64,000 nucleotides of DNA. It comes from Verrucomicrobiales bacterium. GTDB lineage: Bacteria; Verrucomicrobiota; Verrucomicrobiia; Limisphaerales; UBA9464. A model generated the notes under the pieces. It was not told where the DNA came from and did not search any database. It saw nothing but the letters and a program-made list of their open reading frames with translations. Numbering within the stretch: position 1 is the first letter of the stretch; each line of letters starts with the position of its first letter. Both the position numbers and the translations under genes were made by a program. The stretch is taken from NCBI GenBank assembly GCA_027483345.1, contig JAIXUV010000034.1, forward strand, positions 1 to 64,000, given 5' to 3'. This document shows positions 35,180-44,607 of this stretch, in pieces.

Positions 35180-36640
35180 GTGCAAGACCTCCCAGAAGGC
35201 ATCGGCGGTGCCGATTCCGGAACCAAGCCGGACTTCAAGCGTTCCAAGCGGAACCGCTCCGCGGTGGACATCTCGAAGCTGGACCGTCTTCCGCCCCACT
35301 CGGTGGAGGCGGAACAGGGAGTTCTCGGCTGCGTGCTGCTCTCGCCGAACGAGTGCATGGGTCTCTGCATCGAGAAGTTCAAGTCGGGCGCAGAGACCTT
35401 CTACGACCTCCGCCACCAGGCCATCTACCAACTGCTGGCCGACATGTACGACAAGAAGGACGCGATCGACCTGATCACCGTCCAGCAGAAGCTCAAGGAC
35501 ACCAACCAGCTCGAGGGCGTCGGCGGGCTGGCCTACCTCAGCGGGCTGCAGGACGCCGTTCCCAGCGCGGCCAACCTCTCGTACTACATCGACATCGTCC
35601 GGGAGAAACACGTCCTGCGCCGGATGCTGAGCGCCTGCACCGGCGTGGTCTCGAGGGTCTACGAACACGAAGGCGAGGTGGACAGCCTGCTCGACGAGGT
35701 CGAACGCGACATCCTGCGGATCAGCGAGGACCGCGAAACCTCCACGATCCGGCCGATGAAGGACCTCGTCCGCGGGGCGATCGACATGATCCAGGAGTTC
35801 CACCAGCGGGCCGGCGGCCTGACGGGGCTGCCGACCGGATTCGCCGACTTCGACAAGATGACGAGCGGCATGCACGGAGGGGAGATGATCGTGATCGCGG
35901 CCCGTCCCTCGATGGGCAAGACCTCCCTGGTCATGAACATCGCCGAGCACATCGTCATCAACGAGAAGCAGCCGGTCGGCGTGTTCAGCCTCGAGATGAC
36001 CTCCGAGTCGCTGGTCATGCGTATGCTCTGTTCCCTGGCACGGGTGAACGGGCGGTCCATCCGCGAGGGCTTCATGGCCGAGCAGGACTTCAAGAAGCTG
36101 ACCGGCGCCGCTGCCAAGATGGCGAAGTCGCCGCTGTTCATCGACGACACCCCGGGCCTTTCGATCCTCCAGCTCCGCGCCCGCGCGCGCCGGATGTGGC
36201 AGCAGCACGGCATCAAGCTGTTCATCATCGACTACCTCCAGCTGATGCACTCCACGTCCAAGAAGGCGCAGGACAACCGCCAACAGGAGATCTCCGACAT
36301 CTCGAACGGGGTGAAGTCGCTGGCCAAGGAATTGAACGTCCCTGTGATCGTCCTGTCCCAGCTCAACCGTGAACTGGAGAAGGACAAGAACCGCAAGCCG
36401 CGCCTGTCGGACCTCCGCGAATCCGGTGCGATCGAACAGGACGCCGATCTGGTCGGCCTTCTCTACAAGCCCGCGGAGGAGGAGGAAGACGTGTCTGAGG
36501 CCCGTCAGCCGGTGGAATCCCACCCCGTGAACCTCCTGATCGCAAAACAGCGCAACGGCCCGACCGGCGACGTCCGACTGACCTTCTTTAAGAGCTTCAC
36601 ACGGTACGAGTCTGCGGCGAAGCTCGACGCCGAAGACTGA
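35180..36640 (+). CDS. dnaB: Replicative DNA helicase DnaB
   Basis: Hexameric 5'-3' helicase of the replication fork, 486 residues from GTG. N-terminal domain: LPPHSVEAEQGVLGCVLLSP (primase-binding helical domain). C-terminal RecA-like domain: Walker A ARPSMGKTSLV near residue 243, SLEMTSESLVMRML, Walker B LFIIDYLQLM, VIVLSQLNRELE and LRESGAIEQDADLV. A 35-residue charged leader precedes the conserved part. No intein. Seven bases separate its stop from bamA, an unusual pairing of replication and envelope genes. Confidence 0.97.
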   Translation: MQDLPEGIGGADSGTKPDFKRSKRNRSAVDISKLDRLPPHSVEAEQGVLGCVLLSPNECMGLCIEKFKSGAETFYDLRHQAIYQLLADMYDKKDAIDLITVQQKLKDTNQLEGVGGLAYLSGLQDAVPSAANLSYYIDIVREKHVLRRMLSACTGVVSRVYEHEGEVDSLLDEVERDILRISEDRETSTIRPMKDLVRGAIDMIQEFHQRAGGLTGLPTGFADFDKMTSGMHGGEMIVIAARPSMGKTSLVMNIAEHIVINEKQPVGVFSLEMTSESLVMRMLCSLARVNGRSIREGFMAEQDFKKLTGAAAKMAKSPLFIDDTPGLSILQLRARARRMWQQHGIKLFIIDYLQLMHSTSKKAQDNRQQEISDISNGVKSLAKELNVPVIVLSQLNRELEKDKNRKPRLSDLRESGAIEQDADLVGLLYKPAEEEEDVSEARQPVESHPVNLLIAKQRNGPTGDVRLTFFKSFTRYESAAKLDAED

Positions 36641-36647
36641 ACTGCTG

Positions 36648-39131
36648 ATGAAATTGTTTCCTCGCCGCTGGCTTAGGCTCTGCGCCGTCCTCGTCGCCTG
36701 CCTCCAACTGGCCGCCGCCGAAGAAGGTCCCGTGATCCGGAAGATCGTCATCAAGCATGTCGGTCCGCCTGCCGTCAGCGAGGAGCTCATCCGGGCCAAC
36801 ATCCGAGTGAAGGAGGGGGAGGCGTACAGCCGGGTGTCGATCGACGACGACATCAAGAACCTCTACGGCACCCTTTTCTTCTACAACATCCGCGTGACCG
36901 AGGACGTGACCGCGACCGAGACGGGTCCCGGCGGCGTCAAGATCGCGAAGGAGTACACGCTGACCTACGTGGTCCAGGGAAAGCCGGTGATCACGGAGAT
37001 CCGCTTTTCGGGGAACAAGAAGTACTCGACCTCGCGGTTGCGTCGGAAGCTGACCTCCAAGACCGGCGAGCCCATGGACGAGCGCCGGCTCTTCAACGAC
37101 ACGCAGGAGATCCTGAAGATGTACCAGAAGGCCGGTCTGCAGAAGACCACCATCGAGTACAAGCCCAGCATCAACGAGGCGCTCGGCCGGGGCATCGTCA
37201 CCTTCGAGATCAGCGAGGCTCCGCGGGTGAAGATCAAGGACGTGGTCTTCGACGACGCCCAGGCCTTCAAGCAGCGGAAGCTGCGTCGTGCGATCAAGAC
37301 CCGCCGCTGGTGGATCTTCTCCTGGATCACCGGATCCGGCCGCTTCAAGGACGACGTCTTCGAGGAGGACAAGGAGAAGCTCCGCGAGTTCTACGCCGAC
37401 AAGGGCTACATCGACATGGAGCTCAAGGATCCGGTGTTCGTCTATCCGAAGACCAACAACCTGATCCTGCACCTGCCGGTGGTCGAGGGTCCCCAGTACC
37501 GGGTCGGCACGGTCGAATTCAAGGGCAACGAGCTCTTCCCTCGCGAGCAGATCGTCCAGAACCTCACCTCGAAGGACGGCGAGAAGACGAAGCGGGGCCT
37601 GCAATTGCGTTCGGGCGAGGTCTTCTCTCCGACGCGTCTCGGCAAGGACACCGAGGCGATCCAGGATTTCTACGGTGCGCGAGGCTACATCGATGCCCGG
37701 GTCCGACCTGAGCGGATCGCGAACATCGACAAGGGTTCGCTCGACCTCCGCTACAACGTCGAGGAGGGCGACAAGTTCTACGTCGAGAAGATCGAGATCC
37801 AGGGCAACACCAAGACCAAGGACAAGGTCATCCGTCGCGAGTTGGCAATCACGCCCGGCGAGACCTTCGACATGATCCGGGTGAAGGTCTCGAAGAGCCG
37901 GCTCGAACAGATGCAGTTCTTCGAGAAGGTGGAGACGAAGGAAGAAGGCACCGACGTCCCGAACCGGAAGAACCTGGTGATCTCCGTCGAGGAGAAGAAC
38001 ACCGGCAACGTCGCCGTCGGAGCGGGGTTCAGCTCTGTCGACTCCCTGGTCGGCTTCGTGGAGATCAGCCAGGGCAACTTCGACATCGGCAATCCGCCCT
38101 ACTTCACGGGAGCCGGCCAAAAGGCCCGGCTCCGCGCCCAGGTCGGCTCGAGGCGCCAGGACTACGTGATGACCTTCGTGGAGCCGTGGTTCCTCGGGAA
38201 GCGGCTCTCGCTCAGCACCGATCTGTACCACCGGGACCTGAACTTCCTGTCGGACAACTTCAACCAGCGCCAGACCGGCGCGCGGATCGGCCTGAGCCGA
38301 CAGCTCCCGCTGAACCTCGTCGGGAACATCAGCTACACGATCGAGAGCATCGGGATCCGGTTCTCGGATTCCTACCGGGCCCAGCAGCAGGCCGTGGGCA
38401 GCGCGATCCTCGCCGAGGAAGGCACACGTCTCGTCTCTCGCGTGGGCAGCTCGCTGGCCCACGACACCCGGAACAACTTCCTCCTGCCGACCCGGGGCCA
38501 TCGCGCCGAATTGCTTGGGGAACTGGCGGGCGGTCCTTTCGGCGGCGATTCCGATTTCTACAAGCTGGAGGCCCGGATCGCCCAGTATTGGAGTCCGGGA
38601 CGCCTGTTCCGTGACGAGGGCACGGCGAAGGAGATTCTGGACACGCACACCCTTGAGCTGGCCGGGCGCATCGGCGTGGTCGAGGCCTATGGCGACTCGA
38701 GCCGGGTTCCCCTGTTCGACCGGTACTACCTGGGCGGTCTCTACAACCTGCGCGGATCCAAGTTCCGCGCCGTGGGTCCGCGGGAATTCTACTCCGGTGA
38801 GCCCCTGGGCGGTGGCACTTACTGGTTCGGATCCGCGGAATACACGATTCCGATCATTGAACGCCTGCGCTTCGCCCTGTTCTACGACATCGGCATGGTC
38901 TACCCGGAGGCGTACAGTTTCGATCCCACCAGTTCCGGTGTGGATGCGATCGGCAATCCGTTGGTCCGCGGGAACACCGGCCTCTACAACGACAACTGGG
39001 GTATCGGCATCCGACTGAACCTCCCCATCGGCCCGCTGCGGCTCGACTACGGCATCCCGATCAACCACGACCCCGACTCGGGAGGATCCGGGAGGTTCCA
39101 GTTTGGCGTTGGCTGGACGCGTGATTTCTGA
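36648..39131 (+). CDS. bamA: Outer membrane protein assembly factor BamA
   Basis: Core of the machine that folds beta-barrel proteins into the outer membrane. 827 residues: signal peptide about 1-24 (LCAVLVACLQLAAA), five POTRA domains (first VIRKIVIKHVGPPAVSEELI; also ITEIRFSGNKKYSTSRLRRK and VEKIEIQGNTKTKDKVIRRE), then a 16-strand barrel with YNLRGSKFRAVGPRE (loop 6 V/L-R-G-F/S motif) and final strand RFQFGVGWTRDF ending in Phe, the beta-signal. Normal length. Followed by an OmpH chaperone gene, the usual neighbour. Confidence 0.97.
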   Translation: MKLFPRRWLRLCAVLVACLQLAAAEEGPVIRKIVIKHVGPPAVSEELIRANIRVKEGEAYSRVSIDDDIKNLYGTLFFYNIRVTEDVTATETGPGGVKIAKEYTLTYVVQGKPVITEIRFSGNKKYSTSRLRRKLTSKTGEPMDERRLFNDTQEILKMYQKAGLQKTTIEYKPSINEALGRGIVTFEISEAPRVKIKDVVFDDAQAFKQRKLRRAIKTRRWWIFSWITGSGRFKDDVFEEDKEKLREFYADKGYIDMELKDPVFVYPKTNNLILHLPVVEGPQYRVGTVEFKGNELFPREQIVQNLTSKDGEKTKRGLQLRSGEVFSPTRLGKDTEAIQDFYGARGYIDARVRPERIANIDKGSLDLRYNVEEGDKFYVEKIEIQGNTKTKDKVIRRELAITPGETFDMIRVKVSKSRLEQMQFFEKVETKEEGTDVPNRKNLVISVEEKNTGNVAVGAGFSSVDSLVGFVEISQGNFDIGNPPYFTGAGQKARLRAQVGSRRQDYVMTFVEPWFLGKRLSLSTDLYHRDLNFLSDNFNQRQTGARIGLSRQLPLNLVGNISYTIESIGIRFSDSYRAQQQAVGSAILAEEGTRLVSRVGSSLAHDTRNNFLLPTRGHRAELLGELAGGPFGGDSDFYKLEARIAQYWSPGRLFRDEGTAKEILDTHTLELAGRIGVVEAYGDSSRVPLFDRYYLGGLYNLRGSKFRAVGPREFYSGEPLGGGTYWFGSAEYTIPIIERLRFALFYDIGMVYPEAYSFDPTSSGVDAIGNPLVRGNTGLYNDNWGIGIRLNLPIGPLRLDYGIPINHDPDSGGSGRFQFGVGWTRDF

Positions 39132-39164
39132 CATCCCTTTCCCGTCTGTTTTCCCAAACGAAGC

Positions 39165-39791
39165 ATGAAACGACCTGTGAAGTTCCTCGCCGCCGCGATC
39201 ACCGCGGCCCTCCTCTCCATGCCGGCCAATGCCCAGGGCAAGGTCGGAGTAATCGACCTGCAGAAGGTGTTCGACAACTTCTGGCGCACCAAGCAGGCGG
39301 ACGTGCAGATCAAGGATCGCCTTTCCGAGTTCGAGAAGCTCGGAGCCACGATGTTTGAGGACTACAAGAAGGCCAATGAGGAGTTTGGAAAGCAGATGGA
39401 GGCCGCCAACGACCCTGCTCTTTCCAACGAGGAGAAGGACAAGCGCCGCAAGGACCTCGAGAAGAAGCGCAAGGACATCCTCGAGATGGAGAACAACCTG
39501 AAGCAGTTCCAACAGAACAGCCAGAAGTCGTTGATGGAACAGAAGTTCCGCGTGCGTGAATCGATCCTTCGCGAAGTCCGCGGCGTGATCGAGGAGAAGG
39601 CCAAGGCGGGCGGCTTCAACATGGTCCTGGACACCGCGGCGCTCTCCGCCAACCAGACCCCGATCCTCCTTTACAGCACCCTCTCCGGTTCCGAGAACGA
39701 CCTTTCCGAGTCGGTCTCCAAGCAGTTGGCCGCTTCCGCTCCTCCCGATGCGCCGAAGGCGGAGGCTCCCAAGACCGAGGAGAAGAAGTAG
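39165..39791 (+). CDS. OmpH/Skp-family periplasmic chaperone
   Basis: 208 residues. Signal peptide KFLAAAITAALLSMPANAQG; then KVGVIDLQKVFDNFWRTKQA, the OmpH start; then a long charged coiled coil (about 45-140, EEKDKRRKDLEKKRKDILEM) forming the tentacles that cradle unfolded outer-membrane proteins; then a return beta strand GGFNMVLDTAALSANQTPIL. A Pro/Ala/Lys-rich tail extends about 25 residues beyond the family. Downstream of bamA by 33 bases, ends at a strong terminator. Confidence 0.93.
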   Translation: MKRPVKFLAAAITAALLSMPANAQGKVGVIDLQKVFDNFWRTKQADVQIKDRLSEFEKLGATMFEDYKKANEEFGKQMEAANDPALSNEEKDKRRKDLEKKRKDILEMENNLKQFQQNSQKSLMEQKFRVRESILREVRGVIEEKAKAGGFNMVLDTAALSANQTPILLYSTLSGSENDLSESVSKQLAASAPPDAPKAEAPKTEEKK

Positions 39792-39810
39792 TCTCCCAGC
39801 CAGTTTGAAT

Positions 39811-39838
39811 GGGGCGCGGCATCGGCCGCGCCCCTTTT
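39811..39838 (+). terminator. Intrinsic terminator after ompH
   Basis: Nine-pair stem GGGGCGCGG/CCGCGCCCC with the loop CATCGG, followed by TTTT. Lies 20 bases after the OmpH stop and closes the dnaB-bamA-ompH block. Confidence 0.88.
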
Positions 39839-39867
39839 CGTTTCCCGATCCTCCGTCACCTCCTCCC

Positions 39868-40566
39868 ATGACCACCGCCGTGATCGTCGCCGCCGGACGC
39901 GGAACCCGCATGGGCCCGGGAATCGACAAGCTCTTCCTCGAGATCGCCGGCCGCACCGTCGTCGGCCACACGTGGAAACGCTTCGACGGACATCCCGAGA
40001 TCGACCACGTCGTCCTGGTCGTCCGGAAGGGCTCCGAGCCAGCATTCCATGAGATCGGTGCCACACTGGACCTCTCCAAACCGTGGTCCCTGGTGGCCGG
40101 CGGTGCTGAAAGGCAGGACTCCGTGTGGAACGGAGTCCAAGCGGTGCCTCCCGGTACGCGCTGGGTGGCCGTCCAGGACGGCGCCAGACCCTGCACCTCC
40201 GCCGCCACGATCTCCCGATGCCTCGCCGACGCCCGCCGCGCCGGAGCCTCCGTGGCCGCCCAGCGGATGGTCGACACCATCAAGGAGTCGACAGCCGAAG
40301 GCGGGATGATCGGACAGCACCTCGACCGTTCTCGGCTCTGGAGCGTCCAGACTCCCCAATGCTTCGCCCTGGACGTCCTGGCTCCAGCCTTGGAGAAGGT
40401 GCGGAAACAGGGGATCTTGGTGACCGACGACACGGCGGCGTGCGGTCTTGCCGGACACCCGGTGGTCCTCACCGAATGTCCGGACCCAAATCCCAAGGTC
40501 ACAAGTCCGGCGGATCTTCCGCTGGTGGCCCATTGGCTGACTCCCCCTCCCGAACCGCTTCCTTGA
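39868..40566 (+). CDS. ispD: 2-C-methyl-D-erythritol 4-phosphate cytidylyltransferase
   Basis: Third step of the MEP isoprenoid pathway: MEP + CTP to CDP-ME. 232 residues. CTP-binding loop VIVAAGRGTRMGPGIDKLFL (about 5-24, replacing the usual A-A-G-x-G-x-R-M-x-x-x-x-x-K), VAGGAERQDSVWNGVQAV, VAVQDGARPCTS (usual V-H-D-A-A-R-P), VDTIKE, and WSVQTPQCF. The His to Gln change in VQDGARP is conservative in the family. A long open upstream extension is non-conserved. No ispF fusion; ispF is not adjacent. Confidence 0.93.
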   Translation: MTTAVIVAAGRGTRMGPGIDKLFLEIAGRTVVGHTWKRFDGHPEIDHVVLVVRKGSEPAFHEIGATLDLSKPWSLVAGGAERQDSVWNGVQAVPPGTRWVAVQDGARPCTSAATISRCLADARRAGASVAAQRMVDTIKESTAEGGMIGQHLDRSRLWSVQTPQCFALDVLAPALEKVRKQGILVTDDTAACGLAGHPVVLTECPDPNPKVTSPADLPLVAHWLTPPPEPLP

Positions 40567-40635
40567 CTCCGCGGGGCGCGACCGACAAGTTGTCCCGCTC
40601 GTTCGCGCCCCGCCTTCCCCGCGGTCAACGCACCT

Positions 40636-42540
40636 ATGTCCAAGACGAAAGAGAAGAAGCCCGTCGCCAAGGCCGCCCTGAAGAAGCCGACCCCTCCCGC
40701 AGCCACCGCACCGGCCTCGACGCATTCCGCGTCGAAGGGCGGACGCCCCGAGCGTCCCGCCAAAAAGCCGGCCGCGGCCGCCAACCCTGCGGAGATCGTC
40801 GTGCCCAAGGAGCCGGTCGAACTCACCGGGCCCAGCCCTGCCCAACTCGCACAGATCGCTTCCGGGGAGGGCGACGGCCTGCCCTCCGCCATCGGCACGA
40901 TCAAGAACGCCTCCGGCGTTGATATCACCGAGAAGATCAAGGAACTGGTCCGGCAATCCCAGGAGCAGGGCTACCTGACCCACAGCGACATCGGTGACGC
41001 GCTTGCCGACACCCCCATGTCCCCCGAGGAGATGGACGAGGTGTACATCAAGCTGCGCAACCTCGAGATCGAGATCGTCGACCAGGCGGAGGTGGACCGG
41101 CCCAAGAACGCTGAGCAGGAGGAAGAGGAGGACAAGTCACGGCTCGACATCCTCGATGATCCGGTCCGGATGTACCTCAAGCAGATGGGCCAGGTCCCGC
41201 TGCTGACCCGCGAACAGGAGGTCGAGATTTCCAAGCGGATCGAGGACAACGAGAACGAGGTGAAGCGGATCATCTACTCGTTCGGATTCTCCGCGAAGGA
41301 ACACATCGCACTGGCCGAGAAGCTGATCTCGGAACCTCCGAAGGAGCGTTTCGACCGGGTGATCGTCGACAAGAAGATCGAGGTGCGTGAAGAACATCTC
41401 AAGGCGCTCCGCAAGCTGGTGAAGGATGTCCGTGCCATCGACCAGCAGGTGGACGAGTACTGGCGCGGGCTTCAGGAACCGGCCTCCAAGACCAAGCACG
41501 AGAAGATGGGCGTGGAGTTCAAGAAGCTGGACGAGAAACTCCAGCGCTCCTTTCCCAAGTTCTACTACAAGCAAAAGGTCATCGAGGAGATGTCCCTGGT
41601 CGCCGAGAACATCCACGAGAAGTTCCAGATCTCCCGGCGATCCATCCACGAACTCGAGCCCCAGAAGCGGGCCGCTCAGGCCCAGGCGATCATCCATGCC
41701 GAAGAGCGGAAGATCAAAGCGCTGGAGGAGTTCGTCCGCATGACCGTGGCGGGCTACATCGAGGCCTTCAGCCAGCTGAAGCATTTTGAACGCAAGGCGC
41801 TGCAGGCGAAGACCGAGATGGTCGAGGCCAACCTGCGCCTGGTGATCTCGATCGCCAAGAAGTACACGAACCGCGGCCTCTCCTTCCTCGACCTCATTCA
41901 GGAGGGCAACATGGGCCTGATGAAGGCGGTGGAGAAGTTCGAGTACCGCCGCGGCTACAAGTTCTCGACCTACGCGACGTGGTGGATCCGGCAGGCGATC
42001 ACCCGCTCGATCGCCGATCAGGCGCGGACCATCCGCATCCCGGTCCACATGATCGAGACGATCAACAAGCTGATGCGGGTGCAGAAGCAGCTGATCCAGG
42101 ACTTCGGCCGGGAACCGACCCCGGAGGAGATCGCGGACGAGATGCAGATGCCGGTCGACCGGGTGCGTGCCGTCCTCAAGATGGCCCAGCAGCCGATCTC
42201 CCTGCAGAGCCCGGTGGGTGACTCCGACGACACCAACTTCGGCGACTTCATCGAGGACAAGTCCGCGGAGAACCCGTCGGACATGACCAGCTACAGCCTG
42301 CTGAAGGCCAAGCTGGCGGACGTTCTGGACTCGCTGACAGAACGCGAACGGAAGGTGCTGGAACTCCGGTTCGGCCTGCTCGACGGCTATAGCCGGACGC
42401 TTGAGGAGGTCGGCAAGCAGTTCAAGGTGACCCGTGAGCGCATCCGTCAGATCGAGGCCAAGGCCTTGAGGAAGATGCGTCATCCGACCCGTTTGAGGCA
42501 GCTCCACGGCTTCCTCGAAGGCGAGGAGGCCGTCGCCTGA
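40636..42540 (+). CDS. rpoD: Housekeeping RNA polymerase sigma factor (sigma-70)
   Basis: Primary sigma factor, 634 residues. A Lys/Ala/Pro-rich leader (about 1-60) precedes region 1.1-like [20 protein letters not shown]; region 1.2 [20 protein letters not shown] near 175-195; a long non-conserved region; region 2 [55 protein letters not shown] (about 395-465); region 3 [13 protein letters not shown]; region 4 [16 protein letters not shown] and the -35 [23 protein letters not shown]. Complete group 1 layout. Terminator directly follows. Confidence 0.97.
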   Translation: MSKTKEKKPVAKAALKKPTPPAATAPASTHSASKGGRPERPAKKPAAAANPAEIVVPKEPVELTGPSPAQLAQIASGEGDGLPSAIGTIKNASGVDITEKIKELVRQSQEQGYLTHSDIGDALADTPMSPEEMDEVYIKLRNLEIEIVDQAEVDRPKNAEQEEEEDKSRLDILDDPVRMYLKQMGQVPLLTREQEVEISKRIEDNENEVKRIIYSFGFSAKEHIALAEKLISEPPKERFDRVIVDKKIEVREEHLKALRKLVKDVRAIDQQVDEYWRGLQEPASKTKHEKMGVEFKKLDEKLQRSFPKFYYKQKVIEEMSLVAENIHEKFQISRRSIHELEPQKRAAQAQAIIHAEERKIKALEEFVRMTVAGYIEAFSQLKHFERKALQAKTEMVEANLRLVISIAKKYTNRGLSFLDLIQEGNMGLMKAVEKFEYRRGYKFSTYATWWIRQAITRSIADQARTIRIPVHMIETINKLMRVQKQLIQDFGREPTPEEIADEMQMPVDRVRAVLKMAQQPISLQSPVGDSDDTNFGDFIEDKSAENPSDMTSYSLLKAKLADVLDSLTERERKVLELRFGLLDGYSRTLEEVGKQFKVTRERIRQIEAKALRKMRHPTRLRQLHGFLEGEEAVA

Positions 42541-42549
42541 GATCGCAAG

Positions 42550-42583
42550 AGAGCCCCGGTGGAAACCGGGGCTCTTTCGTTTC
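42550..42583 (+). terminator. Intrinsic terminator after rpoD
   Basis: Eleven-pair stem AGAGCCCCGGT/ACCGGGGCTCT with the tetraloop GGAA, followed by a T-rich tail (TTCGTTTCG), about ten bases after the rpoD stop. Confidence 0.88.
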
Positions 42584-42661
42584 GAACGATCCCATCCGCG
42601 CCGTCGTAACACCGTCCGCCTTCCGAAACCAACCACGGGTCCACCGGGTGGTGTCCTGCAA

Positions 42662-44362
42662 ATGACTTCCCTACTTGAACATCCGCGGACGGTTCGCATC
42701 CATCCACGGATGCCCCCTGCCGCTGCGACCGCCTTCCAGTCCCTCCGCTGGCTTTGGCTGGTGCTGTCGATGGCGATGGCGACGACTTCGGGACTGCGGG
42801 CCGCTGGCATCCGGCGGGAGGAACTCTTCGACGGCCCCATCCTGACCTGGGAGATCCAGCTGTCCCGCGGCGAGATGGCGAAGCTGCGCGGGGCCGCCGG
42901 GCCTTTCACGTCGGAAAGACCCGAAGCGCTCTGCACGGTCCGGGCCGGTGGTCACGTCTGGACCAACGTCGCGATCCACCTCAAGGGCGCCGCAGGCAGT
43001 TTCCGGCACTTCGACCAGAATCCAGCCCTGACCTTGAACTTCGGCAAGGTCCAGGACGGCCAGACCTGCTTCGGCCACCGGAAGCTCCACCTCAACAACT
43101 CAGTCCAGGATGCCGGACGCATGGACGAGCTGCTCGCCTCCGAGATGTACCTGAACAGCGGTGTGCCAACCCCCCGCGCCACTCACGGATTCGTCCATGT
43201 CAACGGCCGGAGACTGGGCCTCTACGTGGTGAAGGGCGGCTGGGACAAACCGTTCCTGAAGCAGCATTTCGGCAGCTCAAAGGGCAACTTCTACGACGGC
43301 GAGTTCTCCCAGGACATCGACGGGAACCTGCGTCGCGCCTCTGGCGAAGGTGAACCGGACTGGGCCGACCTCGAGCAATTGAGGGACGCGCTCAGGGAGC
43401 CCGACAGGGCCCGACGCCTGGAGCGGCTCGTCGGCAGCGTCGACATCGACCGGTTCATCTCCTACACCGCAATCCAGGTGCTGATCGACGACTGGGACGG
43501 CTATGCCCGTCAGCGGAACAACTACCGGATCTACAACGATCCGACCTCCGGCCGGTTGGTTTTCATGCCCCATGGCATGGACCAGCTCTGGCGGAATCCG
43601 AGGAGCGGCTTCTCGCCGCGCTTCAACGGCGTGGTGGCGTCGAGCCTGTTCGGATTGGAGAGCATGTCCGCACGCTTGGTGACCCGCATGCGGGAACTGA
43701 CCAACACCGTCTACAACGCCGGGTTCGTGGACGAGGTGTTCGAGCGGGCCAAAACCCGTCTGATCCAGGCCTACGAGAAGGAACGTCGACACGAGGAACG
43801 GCAGCGCATCCTTTCCGCCATGGAGGAAACGCGGGGGCGGATACGCTCGCGGATGGCCACCTTCAACGGCGAGGCCTACAAGACACCCCATGCGATCGCG
43901 TTCGACGCGGATGGCCGGAGCCCGGTGCGCTCCTGGACCACCAGCCAGGAAGGTGACGACGTCGAGTTCACGGATCAGAAGGTCGACGGCAGACGGATCC
44001 TGAGCATCGAGGTCTCCGGCCCGGGTTCCTACGGATCCTGGAGGGCCCGCTTGGCCCTGCCTCCAGGAAGATACCGTTTCGAGACCCGTGTCAAAACCAC
44101 CGAGGTCCGCGGCACAGACCCAACCGGCCGGGGACGAGGCGCGGGCATCCGGATCAGCGGCAACCGGCGTGGTGCGGGTCTGGAAGGTTCCAACGACTGG
44201 AGAACGCTTCGGTATGATTTCGCGGTTCCCGGCGAGGAAGGTGGCCGCAGGGGAATGGGTGGCGAGCAGGATGCGGTGCTGATCGCCGAACTGCGGGCAG
44301 ACTCGGGCGTGGTGGAATTCGACGCCGACTCGATGGTCCTCAGCCGGATCAACGATCCCTGA
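42662..44362 (+). CDS. CotH-like secreted kinase-fold protein
   Basis: 566 residues with a signal peptide near 28-48 (WLWLVLSMAMATTSGLRA). The CotH-like region runs about 60-400: VWTNVAIHLKGAAGSFRHFD, LHLNNSVQDAGRMDELLASE, HVNGRRLGLYVVKGGWDKPF, and FMPHGMDQLWRNP, where CotH kinases have the D-x-D/D-Q metal region. CotH of spore coats phosphorylates secreted proteins; in this phylum CotH homologues are secreted and of unknown target. C-terminal 130 residues are a beta-sandwich carbohydrate-binding-like module (LPPGRYRFETRVKTTEV). ATG at 42662 is kept; an internal Met at 17 is an alternative. Confidence 0.85.
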   Translation: MTSLLEHPRTVRIHPRMPPAAATAFQSLRWLWLVLSMAMATTSGLRAAGIRREELFDGPILTWEIQLSRGEMAKLRGAAGPFTSERPEALCTVRAGGHVWTNVAIHLKGAAGSFRHFDQNPALTLNFGKVQDGQTCFGHRKLHLNNSVQDAGRMDELLASEMYLNSGVPTPRATHGFVHVNGRRLGLYVVKGGWDKPFLKQHFGSSKGNFYDGEFSQDIDGNLRRASGEGEPDWADLEQLRDALREPDRARRLERLVGSVDIDRFISYTAIQVLIDDWDGYARQRNNYRIYNDPTSGRLVFMPHGMDQLWRNPRSGFSPRFNGVVASSLFGLESMSARLVTRMRELTNTVYNAGFVDEVFERAKTRLIQAYEKERRHEERQRILSAMEETRGRIRSRMATFNGEAYKTPHAIAFDADGRSPVRSWTTSQEGDDVEFTDQKVDGRRILSIEVSGPGSYGSWRARLALPPGRYRFETRVKTTEVRGTDPTGRGRGAGIRISGNRRGAGLEGSNDWRTLRYDFAVPGEEGGRRGMGGEQDAVLIAELRADSGVVEFDADSMVLSRINDP

Positions 44363-44607
44363 TCCGGAGCGATTTCCAGGAGGCGCGCTGAGGTTTCCCG
44401 AAGAAGTGCAAGACCGCCAAGGGCGAACAGGATCAGGAGCCTCAATGCCAACAACGGCCGAAGTCCGTCATTCCCAGGACAGGACCGTCGCCTCCCTTCC
44501 CCTCGCTTCGAGGCTTGGCGCCTTGGCCTGAGGGTCCCTTCCTCATGGATTCGGCGGGGCGCCGGTTCTTGTTTGGGTTTTCCGACAAGAAGCCGTAGAC
44601 CTCCCGC

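Noticed and set aside
36597-40940. Very long open frame on the minus strand opposite bamA, ompH and ispD
   Set aside because: Same reason: antisense to well-recognised genes, no family resemblance, and it runs across a good plus-strand terminator.
44364-44480. Minus-strand hydrophobic stretch (LRLLILFALGGLALLRE) in the gap between the CotH-like and sialidase-like genes
   Set aside because: It looks like a membrane or PEP-CTERM tail, but upstream it would have to run antisense through the sialidase-like gene with no signal or domain. A decayed remnant cannot be excluded.
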